A stretch of DNA of 64,000 nt from DATBLE01 sp046732255 (GCA_046732255.1 JBKPMR010000051.1:23151-87150), one strand, 5' to 3'; numbered from the stretch's first letter, positions 8,525 through 17,654 are shown. The notes: generated by a model from the sequence alone, not told the origin. Translations and numbers: made by a program.

Positions 8525-8869
8525 GTGGTGCCGCTGGTCTTGATCGGGATCGCCGCCGGGTTCTTCAGCGCGCTCTTCGGAGTCGGCGGAGGAATCATCG
8601 TCGTCCCGCTCCTGCTGCTCTCGGGGCGCTGGCAGGAGCGCCCCGCGATGGCGACCTCGCTGGCGGCGATCGGGATCATCGCCCTCGCCGGCACGGCCTC
8701 CTACGCCTTCCACGGGGAGCTGAAGCCGGGTGCGGCGATGCTGGTCGGGCTGCCGGCCGCGCTCGGCGCGATCCTCGGCACCGCCCTCCAGCAGCGCATA
8801 GCCGGGCCGACCCTCTCGCTGCTCTTCGCTCTGCTTCTCGCAGGGATCGGCGTCAAGCTGCTGATCTGA
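8525..8869 (+). CDS. TauE/SafE (DUF81) family permease, first half-protein
   Basis: About 114 residues from a GTG at 8525 (8528 is equally possible). It opens with the repeat signature LIGIAAGFFSALFGVGGGIIVVPLLLL and has three to four hydrophobic segments. Full-length TauE/SafE proteins of about 250 residues contain two copies of this module; here each copy is its own gene, the second starting at 8869 with a one-base TGATG overlap. The family is linked to sulfonate/sulfite-type anion export. The pair presumably assembles as a heterodimer (inference). Confidence 0.8.
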   Translation: MVPLVLIGIAAGFFSALFGVGGGIIVVPLLLLSGRWQERPAMATSLAAIGIIALAGTASYAFHGELKPGAAMLVGLPAALGAILGTALQQRIAGPTLSLLFALLLAGIGVKLLI

Positions 8870-9255
8870 TGGCCGACGTCCTCCTCGCCGTCGGCCTCGG
8901 CGTCGCCGCAGGCATCCTCGCCGGGCTGTTCGGCGTCGGCGGAGGCATCCTCTTCGTCCCCACGCTGACGTTGGGGCTGGGCCTGACGCAGCTCCACGCC
9001 GAGGCGAGCTCGCTGCTCGCGATCGTTCCCACGGTCGTCGCGGGAACGTGGCGGCAGCAACGCTACGGCAACGTGCGCTGGCGGCCGGCGGTGGTGATCG
9101 GGCTCGCCGCCGTCGCCGGCGTCGAGGCGGGTGTCGTCGTAGCCGAACACCTGCCCGAGCACGCGCTGAAGCGTCTCTTCGGCGTGCTGACGATCGTGGT
9201 CGCAATGCAGGTGGCGTGGCGCGCGTGGCGCCGAAAGCGGGCCGCTCATCCATAA
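8869..9255 (+). CDS. TauE/SafE (DUF81) family permease, second half-protein
   Basis: 128 residues from the ATG at 8869, sharing one base with the preceding stop. It begins with the same module signature (VAAGILAGLFGVGGGILFVPTL), continues with ASSLLAIVPTVVAGTWRQ and ends in a basic tail (RAWRRKRAAHP). Three to four membrane segments are expected. Translational coupling to the upstream half would give a 1:1 ratio. Substrate unknown. Confidence 0.82.
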   Translation: MADVLLAVGLGVAAGILAGLFGVGGGILFVPTLTLGLGLTQLHAEASSLLAIVPTVVAGTWRQQRYGNVRWRPAVVIGLAAVAGVEAGVVVAEHLPEHALKRLFGVLTIVVAMQVAWRAWRRKRAAHP

Positions 9256-9264
9256 TGACCGACC

Positions 9265-10779
9265 GTGAGAGGGCGCCTCTCCCTCCTTCTCGGCCTGGCC
9301 GTCGTCTGCGCTGCGGTGACCGGCGCCGGTTCTGCGTCTCCGCCGGTGTCGCTCGGCCCGCCAGCGACCGGTACCGGGCTGCCGGTCCAGATCGTCGGCC
9401 CCGACCAGACGACCGCCGGCGCGACCGCGCAGGCGAGCGCTCCACCCGACGCGGATGTTCCCGGCGCACCCTTCGCCTACCCGGCCGACGGCTCCGTCGT
9501 CTCGGCCCAGTCGGCCTCGGTGAGCGCGACCGCGAGCGCGCCCGACGGCACCGCGAGCGTCACGACGGCGGTCTCGGGCCTGTCGCTGTTCGGTGGTGAG
9601 ATCACCGCCGATGCCGTGCAGGCGTCGGTCAGCACCGCCGGCACGATCGGCGACGTGGGCGACTCGACCGTGTCGAACCTGGTCGTGCTCGGGGCCCCGG
9701 TCGGCGTGGCGCCGAACGCGAGGGTCCCGCTTGCGGACTGGGGGTATGCGCTCGTGCTCTCAGAGTCGACCAAGAAGGGTGCGGTCTCCTCGCCGTCGTG
9801 GCAGGGGACGGTCACCGGCCTGGTCGTCCACCTCGATGCCGACCACGGCGGACTGGCGGCGGGAAGCGAGATCCGGATCGCCTACGCGGATGCCTACGCC
9901 CGGCCGCCGGAGGCCTCTACGACTACGTCCGCGACCCGGACGGCGCCGGAACCGGACACCACGACGACGGGGACGCACCGGGCGCGGGAGACTCGGCCCC
10001 CGACCCTGGTGCCGGGCTCGGCCGGTGCCGATCGCGCAGGCAAGGCGCCCAAGCGGAAGCGGCCGAAGGCCTCGGGCCCGCTCATCCTGACGCCGCCGAC
10101 GGTGACGCCCAAGCTGACCGCGGGCGGCTATGTCTTCCCGGTCTACGGCCCGTCGGCGTACGGCGACACCTTCGGCGCGCCCCGCGGGGACGTCTCAGGA
10201 GGATGGCACCACGGCGACGACATCTTCGCCCCGCTCGGAGCCCCGGTGCTCGCGGTCGCGAGCGGCACCGTCTTCTCGGTCGGCTGGAACGAGGTCGGTG
10301 GGTGGCGGCTCTGGCTGCGCGACAGCGCCGGCAACGAGTTCTACTACGCCCACCTCTCCGCCTACACCAGTCTGGCGGTCAACGGCCGGCACGTCGGCGC
10401 GGGCCAGGTGCTCGGCTTCGTCGGGAACACAGGCGACGCGCAGGGCACGCCGTTTCACCTCCATTTCGAGGTGCACCCCGTGTCGATGCTCTTCCTCGGC
10501 TACGACGGCGCGGTCAACCCGACCCAGTACCTGAACGCGTGGAAACGGCTCGAGGACATCCGAATCCTGCCCGCGGTGCCGTTTGCGCAGCAGTTGGCGA
10601 CGACGACCAACGCGCCGACGCCCGGAGCGATTCTCCTCCAGTCGAGCGACATCTCCACCGCGAACGGCCTCGATCCCGCGTCGCTCCGCCGCGCGATGCG
10701 CGCACCGGTCACGGTGCCGCCCGGCGGCGGATCGCTCGGCGAGCTTCCGACGCCGCTCCCGGTCCTCGACCGCGCGTAG
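9265..10779 (+). CDS. Secreted M23 family metallopeptidase (LytM-like)
   Basis: 504 residues from a GTG start, with an N-terminal signal sequence (RLSLLLGLAVVCAAVTGAGSA). A long Thr/Ser/Ala-rich region and a low-complexity Thr/Pro/Arg linker (residues ~215-270) lead to a C-terminal M23 domain: GWHHGDDIFAPLGAPV near residue 315 supplies the first zinc ligands, YYAHLSAY and FHLHFEVHPV (about 398) the rest. Such enzymes cleave peptidoglycan cross-bridges or act in wall remodelling outside the membrane. It lies 9 bp after the split permease. Confidence 0.88.
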   Translation: MRGRLSLLLGLAVVCAAVTGAGSASPPVSLGPPATGTGLPVQIVGPDQTTAGATAQASAPPDADVPGAPFAYPADGSVVSAQSASVSATASAPDGTASVTTAVSGLSLFGGEITADAVQASVSTAGTIGDVGDSTVSNLVVLGAPVGVAPNARVPLADWGYALVLSESTKKGAVSSPSWQGTVTGLVVHLDADHGGLAAGSEIRIAYADAYARPPEASTTTSATRTAPEPDTTTTGTHRARETRPPTLVPGSAGADRAGKAPKRKRPKASGPLILTPPTVTPKLTAGGYVFPVYGPSAYGDTFGAPRGDVSGGWHHGDDIFAPLGAPVLAVASGTVFSVGWNEVGGWRLWLRDSAGNEFYYAHLSAYTSLAVNGRHVGAGQVLGFVGNTGDAQGTPFHLHFEVHPVSMLFLGYDGAVNPTQYLNAWKRLEDIRILPAVPFAQQLATTTNAPTPGAILLQSSDISTANGLDPASLRRAMRAPVTVPPGGGSLGELPTPLPVLDRA

Positions 10780-10784
10780 CGGGC

Positions 10785-11222
10785 TTAGGCCGCGCCCATT
10801 CCGCCGTTCCCGGTCGGCTCGTCGAAGCCGAACTCGTCCTCCCCGCCGAACAGCTTGTCCTTCATCCAGCGCCGCGTCTCGGGGCCGGTGACGGGATTGA
10901 AAAGCAGGCCGACCACAACGCCGACGAGGAGCAAGAACGCACGCCCCGGGTGCCGCTTGTGCGGGCGTCCCTGGAGGCGGTTCGCCGCCTGGCGGAGCTC
11001 GGCGACCGCGACCCGCAGGTTCTCCTGGATGTCCTGGTCGCCTGCCACCCGCTGTGCCGCGCCGACGACGCTCCGGGGCGCGAGGACGTCTTCGTAGATA
11101 TCGCGTGCGGCGAGGAACGCCTGCTTGACGTGCTCGCGCAGCTCCTCGTCGTGCAAGGCTCGATCCACGTAAGGTTTTGCCGTACCGGCCACCGAGGCCA
11201 CCTTGTCCGCCGTCTTGGGCAT
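10785..11222 (-). CDS. Hypothetical membrane-anchored protein
   Basis: 145 residues of no recognised family. The N-terminal half is helical and charged (DEELREHVKQAFLAARDIYED, VAVAELRQAANRLQGR). A single hydrophobic segment AFLLLVGVVVGLLFNPVTG near residues 95-113 follows a basic stretch, and the C-terminus is acidic and Gly-rich (GGEDEFGFDEP). The layout resembles small YtxH-like stress membrane proteins, but no motif proves that. It is convergent with the M23 gene. Confidence 0.6.
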   Translation of the reverse strand: MPKTADKVASVAGTAKPYVDRALHDEELREHVKQAFLAARDIYEDVLAPRSVVGAAQRVAGDQDIQENLRVAVAELRQAANRLQGRPHKRHPGRAFLLLVGVVVGLLFNPVTGPETRRWMKDKLFGGEDEFGFDEPTGNGGMGAA

Positions 11223-11252
11223 GTCCCGAATCCTTTCGCTCGACTAGGCCGA

Positions 11253-11789
11253 GTGTATCCCTCTCGACAACGCGGGAAACGGCGGTTGCTGCTGGTGGCC
11301 GCGATCGCGCTTCTTCCGGCCGTCGGCGGCTGCGGTGGGGGCGGCGGGAGCGGCACGGAGACGAACGCGGCAGCCGGCCAGACGGTCTCCGGATCCGGCT
11401 TCTCGTTCCGGGCGCCGGAGGACTGGACCGCCAAGACGAGGGCGACCTCGGCCGAGGCACGGCAGGATCACTCGACCGTGGTGCTGGTGACGGTCTTGCC
11501 GCTCCTCAAGCCGTATCGGCTGGCGCTCTTCCCGCGCGTGGCGAAGGAGCTCGACCGCGTCGCGGCGACCTATGCCGCGAATGTGAAGGGATCGGTGGAG
11601 GCGCGACAGACAGTCGAGGTCGCGGGGCGCAGGGCCCGCAAGTACGAGATCAGCCACGGCGATCTGGTCGACCGGATCACGTTCGTCCTGCGTGGGAAGC
11701 GGAACTTCCAGCTCACCTGCCGCTGGCGCAGCGCAGACGGACAACCCGCCGCCTGCGATCAGCTCGCGTCTACCTTCGCCTTCCGCTAG
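11253..11789 (+). CDS. Putative lipoprotein
   Basis: About 178 residues from a GTG at 11253. A basic N-terminus (RQRGKRR) and hydrophobic stretch LLLVAAIALLPAV end in a lipobox-like VGGC, followed by a Gly/Ser linker, which suggests a membrane-anchored lipoprotein. The mature part (SGSGFSFRAPEDWTAKTRAT to the C-terminus) resembles domains that open with a 'F-P..W' segment, but no family could be assigned. Its 3' end overlaps the convergent lon gene by 20 bp. Confidence 0.65.
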   Translation: MYPSRQRGKRRLLLVAAIALLPAVGGCGGGGGSGTETNAAAGQTVSGSGFSFRAPEDWTAKTRATSAEARQDHSTVVLVTVLPLLKPYRLALFPRVAKELDRVAATYAANVKGSVEARQTVEVAGRRARKYEISHGDLVDRITFVLRGKRNFQLTCRWRSADGQPAACDQLASTFAFR

Positions 11790-14217
11790 CCGCCGCTTGT
11801 CGCTCGGGCGCCGGGCGGGGTCGTGCCGATGCTCGGCCGACGAGCGCGGCGTCGAGGACCTCGTCGGCCGTCTCGGCGAGGACGAACTCGATCTCGCTCC
11901 GCGTCTCCTTCGGAAGCTCGCTCAGGTCGGCCTCGTTCTCGCGCGGCAGGATCACCTTTTTCAGGCCCGCCCGCTGGGCGGCGAGCACCTTCTCGCGGAC
12001 GCCGCCGATCTGGAGCACCTGGCCGGTGAGCGTGATCTCGCCGGTCATCCCCACCTCCTCGGAGACCGTGCGGCCGGTGGCGAGCGAGACGAGCGCGGTC
12101 GCCATGGTGACGCCGGCCGATGGGCCGTCCTTCGGCACGGCGCCGGCTGGGACGTGGATGTGGACGTCGTGCTCGCCGAACCAGTCCTCGTCGATCCCGA
12201 GCCGCTTCGCGTTGCTGCGCACCCACGAGAGGGCAGCCTGCGCCGACTCCTGCATCACCTCGCCGAGCTGCCCGGTGATTCGGAGGCCGCTCTTGCCCGG
12301 GTAGGCGGTCGCCTCGATGAAGAGGACGTCGCCGCCGACTGCGGTGACGGCGAGACCGGTGGCGACACCGGGATCCGACGTCCGCTTGCGGACCTCGGCG
12401 GCGAACCGGCGCGGCCCGAGCGCGTCGCGTACGGCCGCGTCGTCGATCTCGACGTGTCCGGTCGCCCCCTCGGCGACCCGCCGCGCCGTCTTCCGCAGCA
12501 CATCGGCGATCCTCCGCTCGAGGTTGCGCAGACCCGCTTCCCGGGTGTACTCGCGGACGATCGTCCGCAGCGCGTCGTCGCCGATCTCCACCTGCTCGGC
12601 CGCGAGCCCGTGGGCCTCCAGCTGCTTTGGCACCAGGTACCGGCGGGCGATCTGGACCTTCTCGTCCTCCGTGTACCCGGACAGCTGGATCACATCCATA
12701 CGGTCGAGGAGCGGCCCTGGGATGGTCTCCAGCTGATTGGCCGTGCAGATGAAGAGGATCTTCGACAGGTCGAAGGGGAGGTCGAGATAGTGGTCGCGGA
12801 AGGTCGAGTTCTGCTCCGGGTCGAGCACCTCGAGCATCGCGCTGGCGGGGTCGCCGCGCCAGTCGGCGCCCATCTTGTCGATCTCGTCGATCAGGAAGAC
12901 GGGGTTCATCGACTCGGCGTCGCGAAGTGCGCGGATGATCGTGCCCGGCATCGCGCCGATGTAGGTACGCCGATGGCCGCGGATCTCTGCCTCGTCGCGG
13001 ACGGCGCCCACCGAGATGCGGGTGAACTTGCGACCGAGCGTTCGCGCGATCGATTGACCGAGCGACGTCTTGCCGACCCCCGGCGGGCCGACGAAGCAGA
13101 GGATCGGCCCGCTGACGTCACCCTTCAGCTTGGAGACGGCCAGGTACTCGACGATCCGGTCCTTCACCTTGTCGAGGTCGAAGTGGTCCTCGTCGAGGAT
13201 GCGCCGCGCCTGCTCGAGATCGAGGTTGTCCTCGGTGGTCGTCGCCCAGGGCAGGGTGATGATCCAGTCCAGGTACGTCCGGATCACGCCGTACTCCGGC
13301 GACGCCGGCGGCAGCTTCTCCAGACGCGACAGCTCGCGCTCCGCCGCCTTCCGGACGTCGTCCGGCAGCGTCAGCTCGGCGAGCCGGCTCCTGAGCTCGT
13401 TCGTCTCCGCCTGCTGCTCGTCGCCCTCGCCGAGCTCATCCTGGATCGCCTTCAGCTGCTGGCGCAGGAAGTACTCGCGCTGGCCTTTCTCCATCTCCGA
13501 CTGGACCTGGGACTGGATCTTCGAGCCGAGCTCGATCACCTCGAGCTCGCGGGTGAGGATCGCCGAGATGGCGCGCAGCCGCTCCTCGACGTTCGCGGTC
13601 TCGAGAAGTTGCTGCTTCTCCTCGGTCTTCAGCCGCATCGTCGACGCGATCAGGTAGGAGAGGACGGTCGGGTCGTCGATGTTCGCGGCCGCGAGCCGGA
13701 GCTCTTCCGGGAGGTACGGAAGCGCGGCGATGATGCTGCCGAACTGGTTCTGGACGTTGCGCGTCAGCGCCTCCAGCTCCTTCGACTCCTCGACCACCTC
13801 CGGCACCTCGGAGAACTCGCCGACCAGGTACGGCTCGTCCTGGATCGTCCGGTCGAGGTGGATGCGGCGGACGCCCTGGACGAGGATCCGCAGGCTGCCG
13901 TCGGGGATGCGGACGAGCTTGTGGACGACCGCTGCCGTGCCGATCTCGTGCAGGTCCTCCCAGCCCGGCGTCTCCGCGTCCTCGTTCTTGACGCTGACCA
14001 GCGCGAGCATCCGATCGCCGCTCGCGACGTCGTCGACGAGCTTGATCGACCGCTCCTGCCCGATTGCGAGCGGCGACATCGACTGCGGGAAGACGACCGT
14101 CTCCTTCAGCGGCAGAACCGGAAGGATCGGCGGGACCTCGACCTCCTCGCCGTCGAGCACGACCTCTTGCTCGAGCTCGCTCACGCCGCCCCGCTCCAGC
14201 GCCGGCAAAGCCGGCAC
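11770..14217 (-). CDS. lon: ATP-dependent protease Lon (LonA type)
   Basis: 815 residues from GTG 14217; a GTG at 14184 with GGAG upstream gives a slightly shorter alternative. Order: N-terminal LAN domain (PPILPVLPLKETVVFP), helical region (EYFLRQQLKAIQDELGE), AAA+ module with Walker A GPPGVGKTS near 377 and Walker B VFLIDEIDKM, then the serine-lysine protease domain with PKDGPSAGVTM (catalytic Ser near 700) and GGVREKVLAA (catalytic Lys about 43 residues later). It degrades damaged cytosolic proteins. It lies 34 bp downstream of hsp20 on the same strand, a stress operon by context. Confidence 0.95.
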   Translation of the reverse strand: MPALPALERGGVSELEQEVVLDGEEVEVPPILPVLPLKETVVFPQSMSPLAIGQERSIKLVDDVASGDRMLALVSVKNEDAETPGWEDLHEIGTAAVVHKLVRIPDGSLRILVQGVRRIHLDRTIQDEPYLVGEFSEVPEVVEESKELEALTRNVQNQFGSIIAALPYLPEELRLAAANIDDPTVLSYLIASTMRLKTEEKQQLLETANVEERLRAISAILTRELEVIELGSKIQSQVQSEMEKGQREYFLRQQLKAIQDELGEGDEQQAETNELRSRLAELTLPDDVRKAAERELSRLEKLPPASPEYGVIRTYLDWIITLPWATTTEDNLDLEQARRILDEDHFDLDKVKDRIVEYLAVSKLKGDVSGPILCFVGPPGVGKTSLGQSIARTLGRKFTRISVGAVRDEAEIRGHRRTYIGAMPGTIIRALRDAESMNPVFLIDEIDKMGADWRGDPASAMLEVLDPEQNSTFRDHYLDLPFDLSKILFICTANQLETIPGPLLDRMDVIQLSGYTEDEKVQIARRYLVPKQLEAHGLAAEQVEIGDDALRTIVREYTREAGLRNLERRIADVLRKTARRVAEGATGHVEIDDAAVRDALGPRRFAAEVRKRTSDPGVATGLAVTAVGGDVLFIEATAYPGKSGLRITGQLGEVMQESAQAALSWVRSNAKRLGIDEDWFGEHDVHIHVPAGAVPKDGPSAGVTMATALVSLATGRTVSEEVGMTGEITLTGQVLQIGGVREKVLAAQRAGLKKVILPRENEADLSELPKETRSEIEFVLAETADEVLDAALVGRASARPRPAPERQAAASGRRR

Positions 14218-14251
14218 CTCCGCTCATTGGTGACCTCCGTCAAGCCTACGG

Positions 14252-14692
14252 TCATCGATCCTCGCGCTCGCCGAGGACGATCATGACCCGCCCGGCGCGC
14301 GGCCTCTGGGCGAGCGGCATCACGATCCGCAGCTGGCCGCGCTCGTAGTGGGCCTTCGCCTGCTCGGGGTCGACGTCTTCGGCCAGAGAGATGCGGCGAC
14401 AGAAGGCGCCGTACTCGATCTCCATCTGCCGGTACGAGACACGTCCCTCGTGCCGCGGCCGCCGGCGGACGCCGGCGATGCTCACCGTGCGGTCCGAGAC
14501 CGTGATCTCGACGTCGTTCGGGTCGATGCCGGAGAGGTCGACGAGCACGGTCACGGCCGGCGGGTCGTCGGTGCGGAAGCAGTCGACTGCAGGGCGGTAC
14601 CGGCCCCGCCGGGCGGCGAAGCCGGGAAGCTGCCACAACTCGGAGAACAGCTCCTCGAGCTGTTCAGGAAGCACGTCGCGTCTCTCGGACAT
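14252..14692 (-). CDS. Small heat-shock protein, Hsp20/alpha-crystallin family
   Basis: 146 residues. The alpha-crystallin domain spans roughly residues 45-135: VLVDLSGIDPNDVEITVSD, TVSIAGVRRRP, YRQMEIEYGAFCRRISL (the conserved GxFxRxxxL strand) and a C-terminal strand region. It is an ATP-independent holdase. It is probably the first gene of an hsp20-lon transcript. Its 5' region holds palindromes and direct repeats shared with the divergent MMPL gene. No canonical HspR/HAIR inverted repeat was seen. Confidence 0.9.
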   Translation of the reverse strand: MSERRDVLPEQLEELFSELWQLPGFAARRGRYRPAVDCFRTDDPPAVTVLVDLSGIDPNDVEITVSDRTVSIAGVRRRPRHEGRVSYRQMEIEYGAFCRRISLAEDVDPEQAKAHYERGQLRIVMPLAQRPRAGRVMIVLGEREDR

Positions 14693-14702
14693 CTGGCTCT
14701 CT

Positions 14703-14765
14703 AGGGTACCCTCGTCGGTAGGGACTAAGCGGGCTAGTAGCCACTAACTTAGCAGACACTAACTT
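14703..14765. promoter_or_regulatory. Operator-like region between hsp20 and MMPL transporter
   Basis: The 71-bp divergent intergenic region holds a perfect palindrome AGGGTACCCT (14703-14712), an odd palindrome GGCTAGTAGCC (near 14732-14742) and a direct repeat CACTAACTT at 14742-14750 and 14757-14765, with a third ACTAA at 14724. The second direct repeat overlaps the proposed TTG start of the transporter. The arrangement suggests regulator binding and/or a leaderless transcript. No cognate regulator gene is adjacent. Confidence 0.45.
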
Positions 14766-16950
14766 GATCGCGAAGTGGACGACGGTGGCGATGCGGCTCC
14801 GCTGGCCCATCGTGGTCGCGTGGCTGGCGGTGATCGTGGTCGGCTTCTGGGCCTCGAGTCGCCTCTCCTCGCTCCAGTCCAACGTCTTCAGCGTCCCCGG
14901 GACGGATTCCGAGCACGTCCGGTCGGTGCTCCAGCGCCAGTTCGGCGACCGCAGCGACGGCGCCTTCACGGTCGTCCTCCGCGTACCTGACGCGGGCGAT
15001 CCGGCGACGCGGGCGCGGCTGCAGCGGGTCGTCGACCGCGCCGCGCACGCGATTCCCTCGGGCCGGGGCACGGCGCTGGAGGCGGCAGGAGCGCATGTGC
15101 TCTACGGGAATGTGATCTCGACTCTCAACCTCGCCAAGGCGAAGGAACACTCGGACGACCTCCTCGCTGCGGTCGGACACCCAGCGGGCGCGGAGGCCTA
15201 CGTGACCGGGGCGCCGGCGATCCAGCACGACCTCGATCCGATCTTCAGCCGTGACCTCCGGCGCGGGGAGTCGATTGCCCTGCCGGTCGCGATCGTCGTC
15301 CTGCTGCTCGTCTTCGGTCTGTCCTGGGCGGTGACGATCCCGCTGCTGTTCGCGGCCAGCACCGTGTTCGGGACGCTGTCGCTCGTCTACGTGATCGCGA
15401 ACTTCATGACCACGCCGACGTACGTGACCAACCTGGTCTTCCTGATCGGCCTCGGGATCGCGATCGACTACTCGCTGCTGATCGTCTACCGGTTCCGGGA
15501 AGAGCTGGCCCGCGACGGCGAGGTTCAGCCGGCGATCGTACGGACGATGCGGACCGCCGGGCGGGCGGTGATCTTCTCCGGCGCGACGGTCGCGATCGGG
15601 CTCGCGCTCCTGATCTTCATGCCGCTCCCGTTCGTCCGTGCGATCGGGATCGGCGGCTTCCTGCTTCCCGTCGTCTCGATTCTTGCTGCGGCGACCCTCC
15701 AGCCGGCGCTGCTCGCGATCTACGGCCGCCGCGGCACGCGCCGCGTCCACGTCGCCGCCTTCGTTCGCGGCCGCCTGGGCCTGCCCTTGCGGGCCGCCGA
15801 CGAGAGGCCGGACGACGTCGAGCACCGCTTCTGGGCCCGGACGGCGCGGTCGATCATGCGCCGCAAGTGGCGCTACGCCCTCGGCGCCGCTGCGCTGCTC
15901 GCCGCCGCCGCGGTGCCGGTCGCCTGGCTCCAGCTCACACCGGGGGCGACGGCCGGAATCCCGCAGTACCCACAGTCGGTGAAGGGGCTGAACGTGCTCG
16001 AGGGTGCGCTCGGCCCCGGCGCGGTTGCGCCGGCCGAGGTGCTCGTCGACGCGGGCACCCCCGGCCGCGTCCGCGATCCGTCCGTGCAGGCGGCGCTCGA
16101 CCGGCTGGTCACCGAGGTGCGGAGCGATCCGGAGACGGCGGCGGTCTACTACCTTCCGGGCGGCCGCTTCCTCGACCGGACCGGTCGGTACGCGCAGGTG
16201 ATCGTCGCGACGAGGCACGAGTACGGCTCGGAGGAGGCCCAGTCGTTCGTCCACCGGCTGCGCGGCTCGCTGATCCCGCAGGCGGCGTTTCCCGCGGGCG
16301 CCGACGTCCGCGCCGGCGGCTCCCCGCCGCAGGGCGTCGACTTCCTGCACGTCGCCTACGGCGTCTTTCCGTGGCTCGTCCTCGCCGTCCTCGTGCTCAC
16401 GTACCTGCTCCTGATGCGGGCCTTCCGGTCGCTCGTCCTGCCGCTGAAGGCGGTGATCCTGAACCTGCTGTCCGTGGCGGCCGCCTACGGGGCGCTGGTG
16501 GTCGTTTTCCGGTTCGGGGTCGGGAAGGACGTGCTCGGCCTGTATCAGTTCCCGCAGATCGAGGGCTGGATCCCGATCTTCCTGTTCGCAATGCTCTTCG
16601 GCCTCTCGATGGACTACGAGGTCTTCCTCGTCAGCCGGATGCGTGAGGAGTGGGACGCGACCCACGACAACGAGCGGGCGGTCGAGCTCGGGCTGGAACG
16701 GACCGGAAGGATCATCACCGCCGCAGCCGCGATCATGGTCGCGGCGTTTTGCGGCTTCCTGGCCGGGAGCATCGTCGGTCTGCAGGAGTTCGGCGCCGGG
16801 CTCGCGGTGGCGATCCTGCTCGACGCCACCGTCGTGCGCGCCGTGCTGGTGCCGGCGCTGATGGCGATCATGGGCCGGTACAACTGGTGGCTCCCTGCGG
16901 GGATCGCGCGCGTCGTTCGGGTGCAGCCCTCTCCCCTGCGCGCCCGCTGA
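14764..16950 (+). CDS. MMPL/RND family transporter
   Basis: 728 residues from a TTG at 14764; an ATG at 14791 would shorten the N-terminus. Two RND halves: an N-terminal membrane segment (RWPIVVAWLAVIVVGFW), an extracytoplasmic domain, five to six helices around GLGIAIDYSLLIVYRFREEL, then a second copy around MLFGLSMDYEVFLVSRMREEW. The GxxxDY segments carry the proton-relay Asp-Tyr pairs typical of actinobacterial MmpL proteins. The family exports lipids or hydrophobic compounds; substrate unknown. It is divergent from hsp20 over a repeat-rich region. Confidence 0.9.
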   Translation: MIAKWTTVAMRLRWPIVVAWLAVIVVGFWASSRLSSLQSNVFSVPGTDSEHVRSVLQRQFGDRSDGAFTVVLRVPDAGDPATRARLQRVVDRAAHAIPSGRGTALEAAGAHVLYGNVISTLNLAKAKEHSDDLLAAVGHPAGAEAYVTGAPAIQHDLDPIFSRDLRRGESIALPVAIVVLLLVFGLSWAVTIPLLFAASTVFGTLSLVYVIANFMTTPTYVTNLVFLIGLGIAIDYSLLIVYRFREELARDGEVQPAIVRTMRTAGRAVIFSGATVAIGLALLIFMPLPFVRAIGIGGFLLPVVSILAAATLQPALLAIYGRRGTRRVHVAAFVRGRLGLPLRAADERPDDVEHRFWARTARSIMRRKWRYALGAAALLAAAAVPVAWLQLTPGATAGIPQYPQSVKGLNVLEGALGPGAVAPAEVLVDAGTPGRVRDPSVQAALDRLVTEVRSDPETAAVYYLPGGRFLDRTGRYAQVIVATRHEYGSEEAQSFVHRLRGSLIPQAAFPAGADVRAGGSPPQGVDFLHVAYGVFPWLVLAVLVLTYLLLMRAFRSLVLPLKAVILNLLSVAAAYGALVVVFRFGVGKDVLGLYQFPQIEGWIPIFLFAMLFGLSMDYEVFLVSRMREEWDATHDNERAVELGLERTGRIITAAAAIMVAAFCGFLAGSIVGLQEFGAGLAVAILLDATVVRAVLVPALMAIMGRYNWWLPAGIARVVRVQPSPLRAR

Positions 16951-16973
16951 GAGACCGTGGTAGAAGATGAGCC

Positions 16974-17567
16974 GTGGCCGACCGGGCCAGCTTGATCCTG
17001 CCTGACGGAAGCGAGCGTGAGCTTGCATCCGAGTTCGCGGTCGGCCGGGCCGAGGACAACGACCTTGCGATCGAGAAGCCGACCGTGAGCCGCCACCACA
17101 TCGTGGTCACGCAGGAAGGCGACCGCTGGTTCGTCGAGGACCGCGGCAGCTTCAACGGCACCTTCGTGAACGGCAGCCGGATCCAGGCCGGCTCGAAGGT
17201 GCCGCTCCGACACGGCGACCGGATCGGCCTCGGCGCCGAGAGCGTCGTGTTCTCCGCCCCTGGGTCGCTCATCGACCCCGAGGTGACGACGGCGCTCCAG
17301 ACCGGCCCCCCGGCGCTGACCCGGCCGCTCTCGCCGTTCCAGCGGCAGGTGGTCGAAGCGCTGTGCGCCGGCTGGCTCGCGGGCGGTTCGCTCGACGACC
17401 TGCCGACGAACGAGGAGATCGCCGCCCGCCTGGGGACGCCGGGCGCGACCGAGACGGTGAAGGCGGCGTTGCGTCGCGCGTACGCGAAGGCGGGCCTCAC
17501 CGAGGGCTCGCCATATGCGAAGCGCAGGGCGCTCTGCAAGATCGCGCGCCAGCGCGGCTGGGTATAG
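16974..17567 (+). CDS. FHA domain protein with C-terminal winged-helix-like region
   Basis: 197 residues from a GTG start. The FHA domain (residues ~1-95) shows the phosphothreonine-binding signature VGRAEDNDLAIEKPTVSRHHIVV, then FVEDRGSFNGTFVNG. The C-terminal ~85 residues begin PLSPFQRQVVEALC and include TNEEIAARLGTPGATETVKAALRRAYAKAGL, which reads as a helix-turn-helix of the LuxR/sigma-region-4 type. It may couple Ser/Thr-kinase signalling to DNA binding (inference). No kinase gene is adjacent. Confidence 0.8.
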   Translation: MADRASLILPDGSERELASEFAVGRAEDNDLAIEKPTVSRHHIVVTQEGDRWFVEDRGSFNGTFVNGSRIQAGSKVPLRHGDRIGLGAESVVFSAPGSLIDPEVTTALQTGPPALTRPLSPFQRQVVEALCAGWLAGGSLDDLPTNEEIAARLGTPGATETVKAALRRAYAKAGLTEGSPYAKRRALCKIARQRGWV

Positions 17568-17654
17568 CGCGGGACAACCCATGGTTCTCCCGCGAGCCCT
17601 CTCCTTCGCTCGCTCGCTGCGCTCGCGTCGCCTTCTGCCGGCAGGGGTTGGTGT

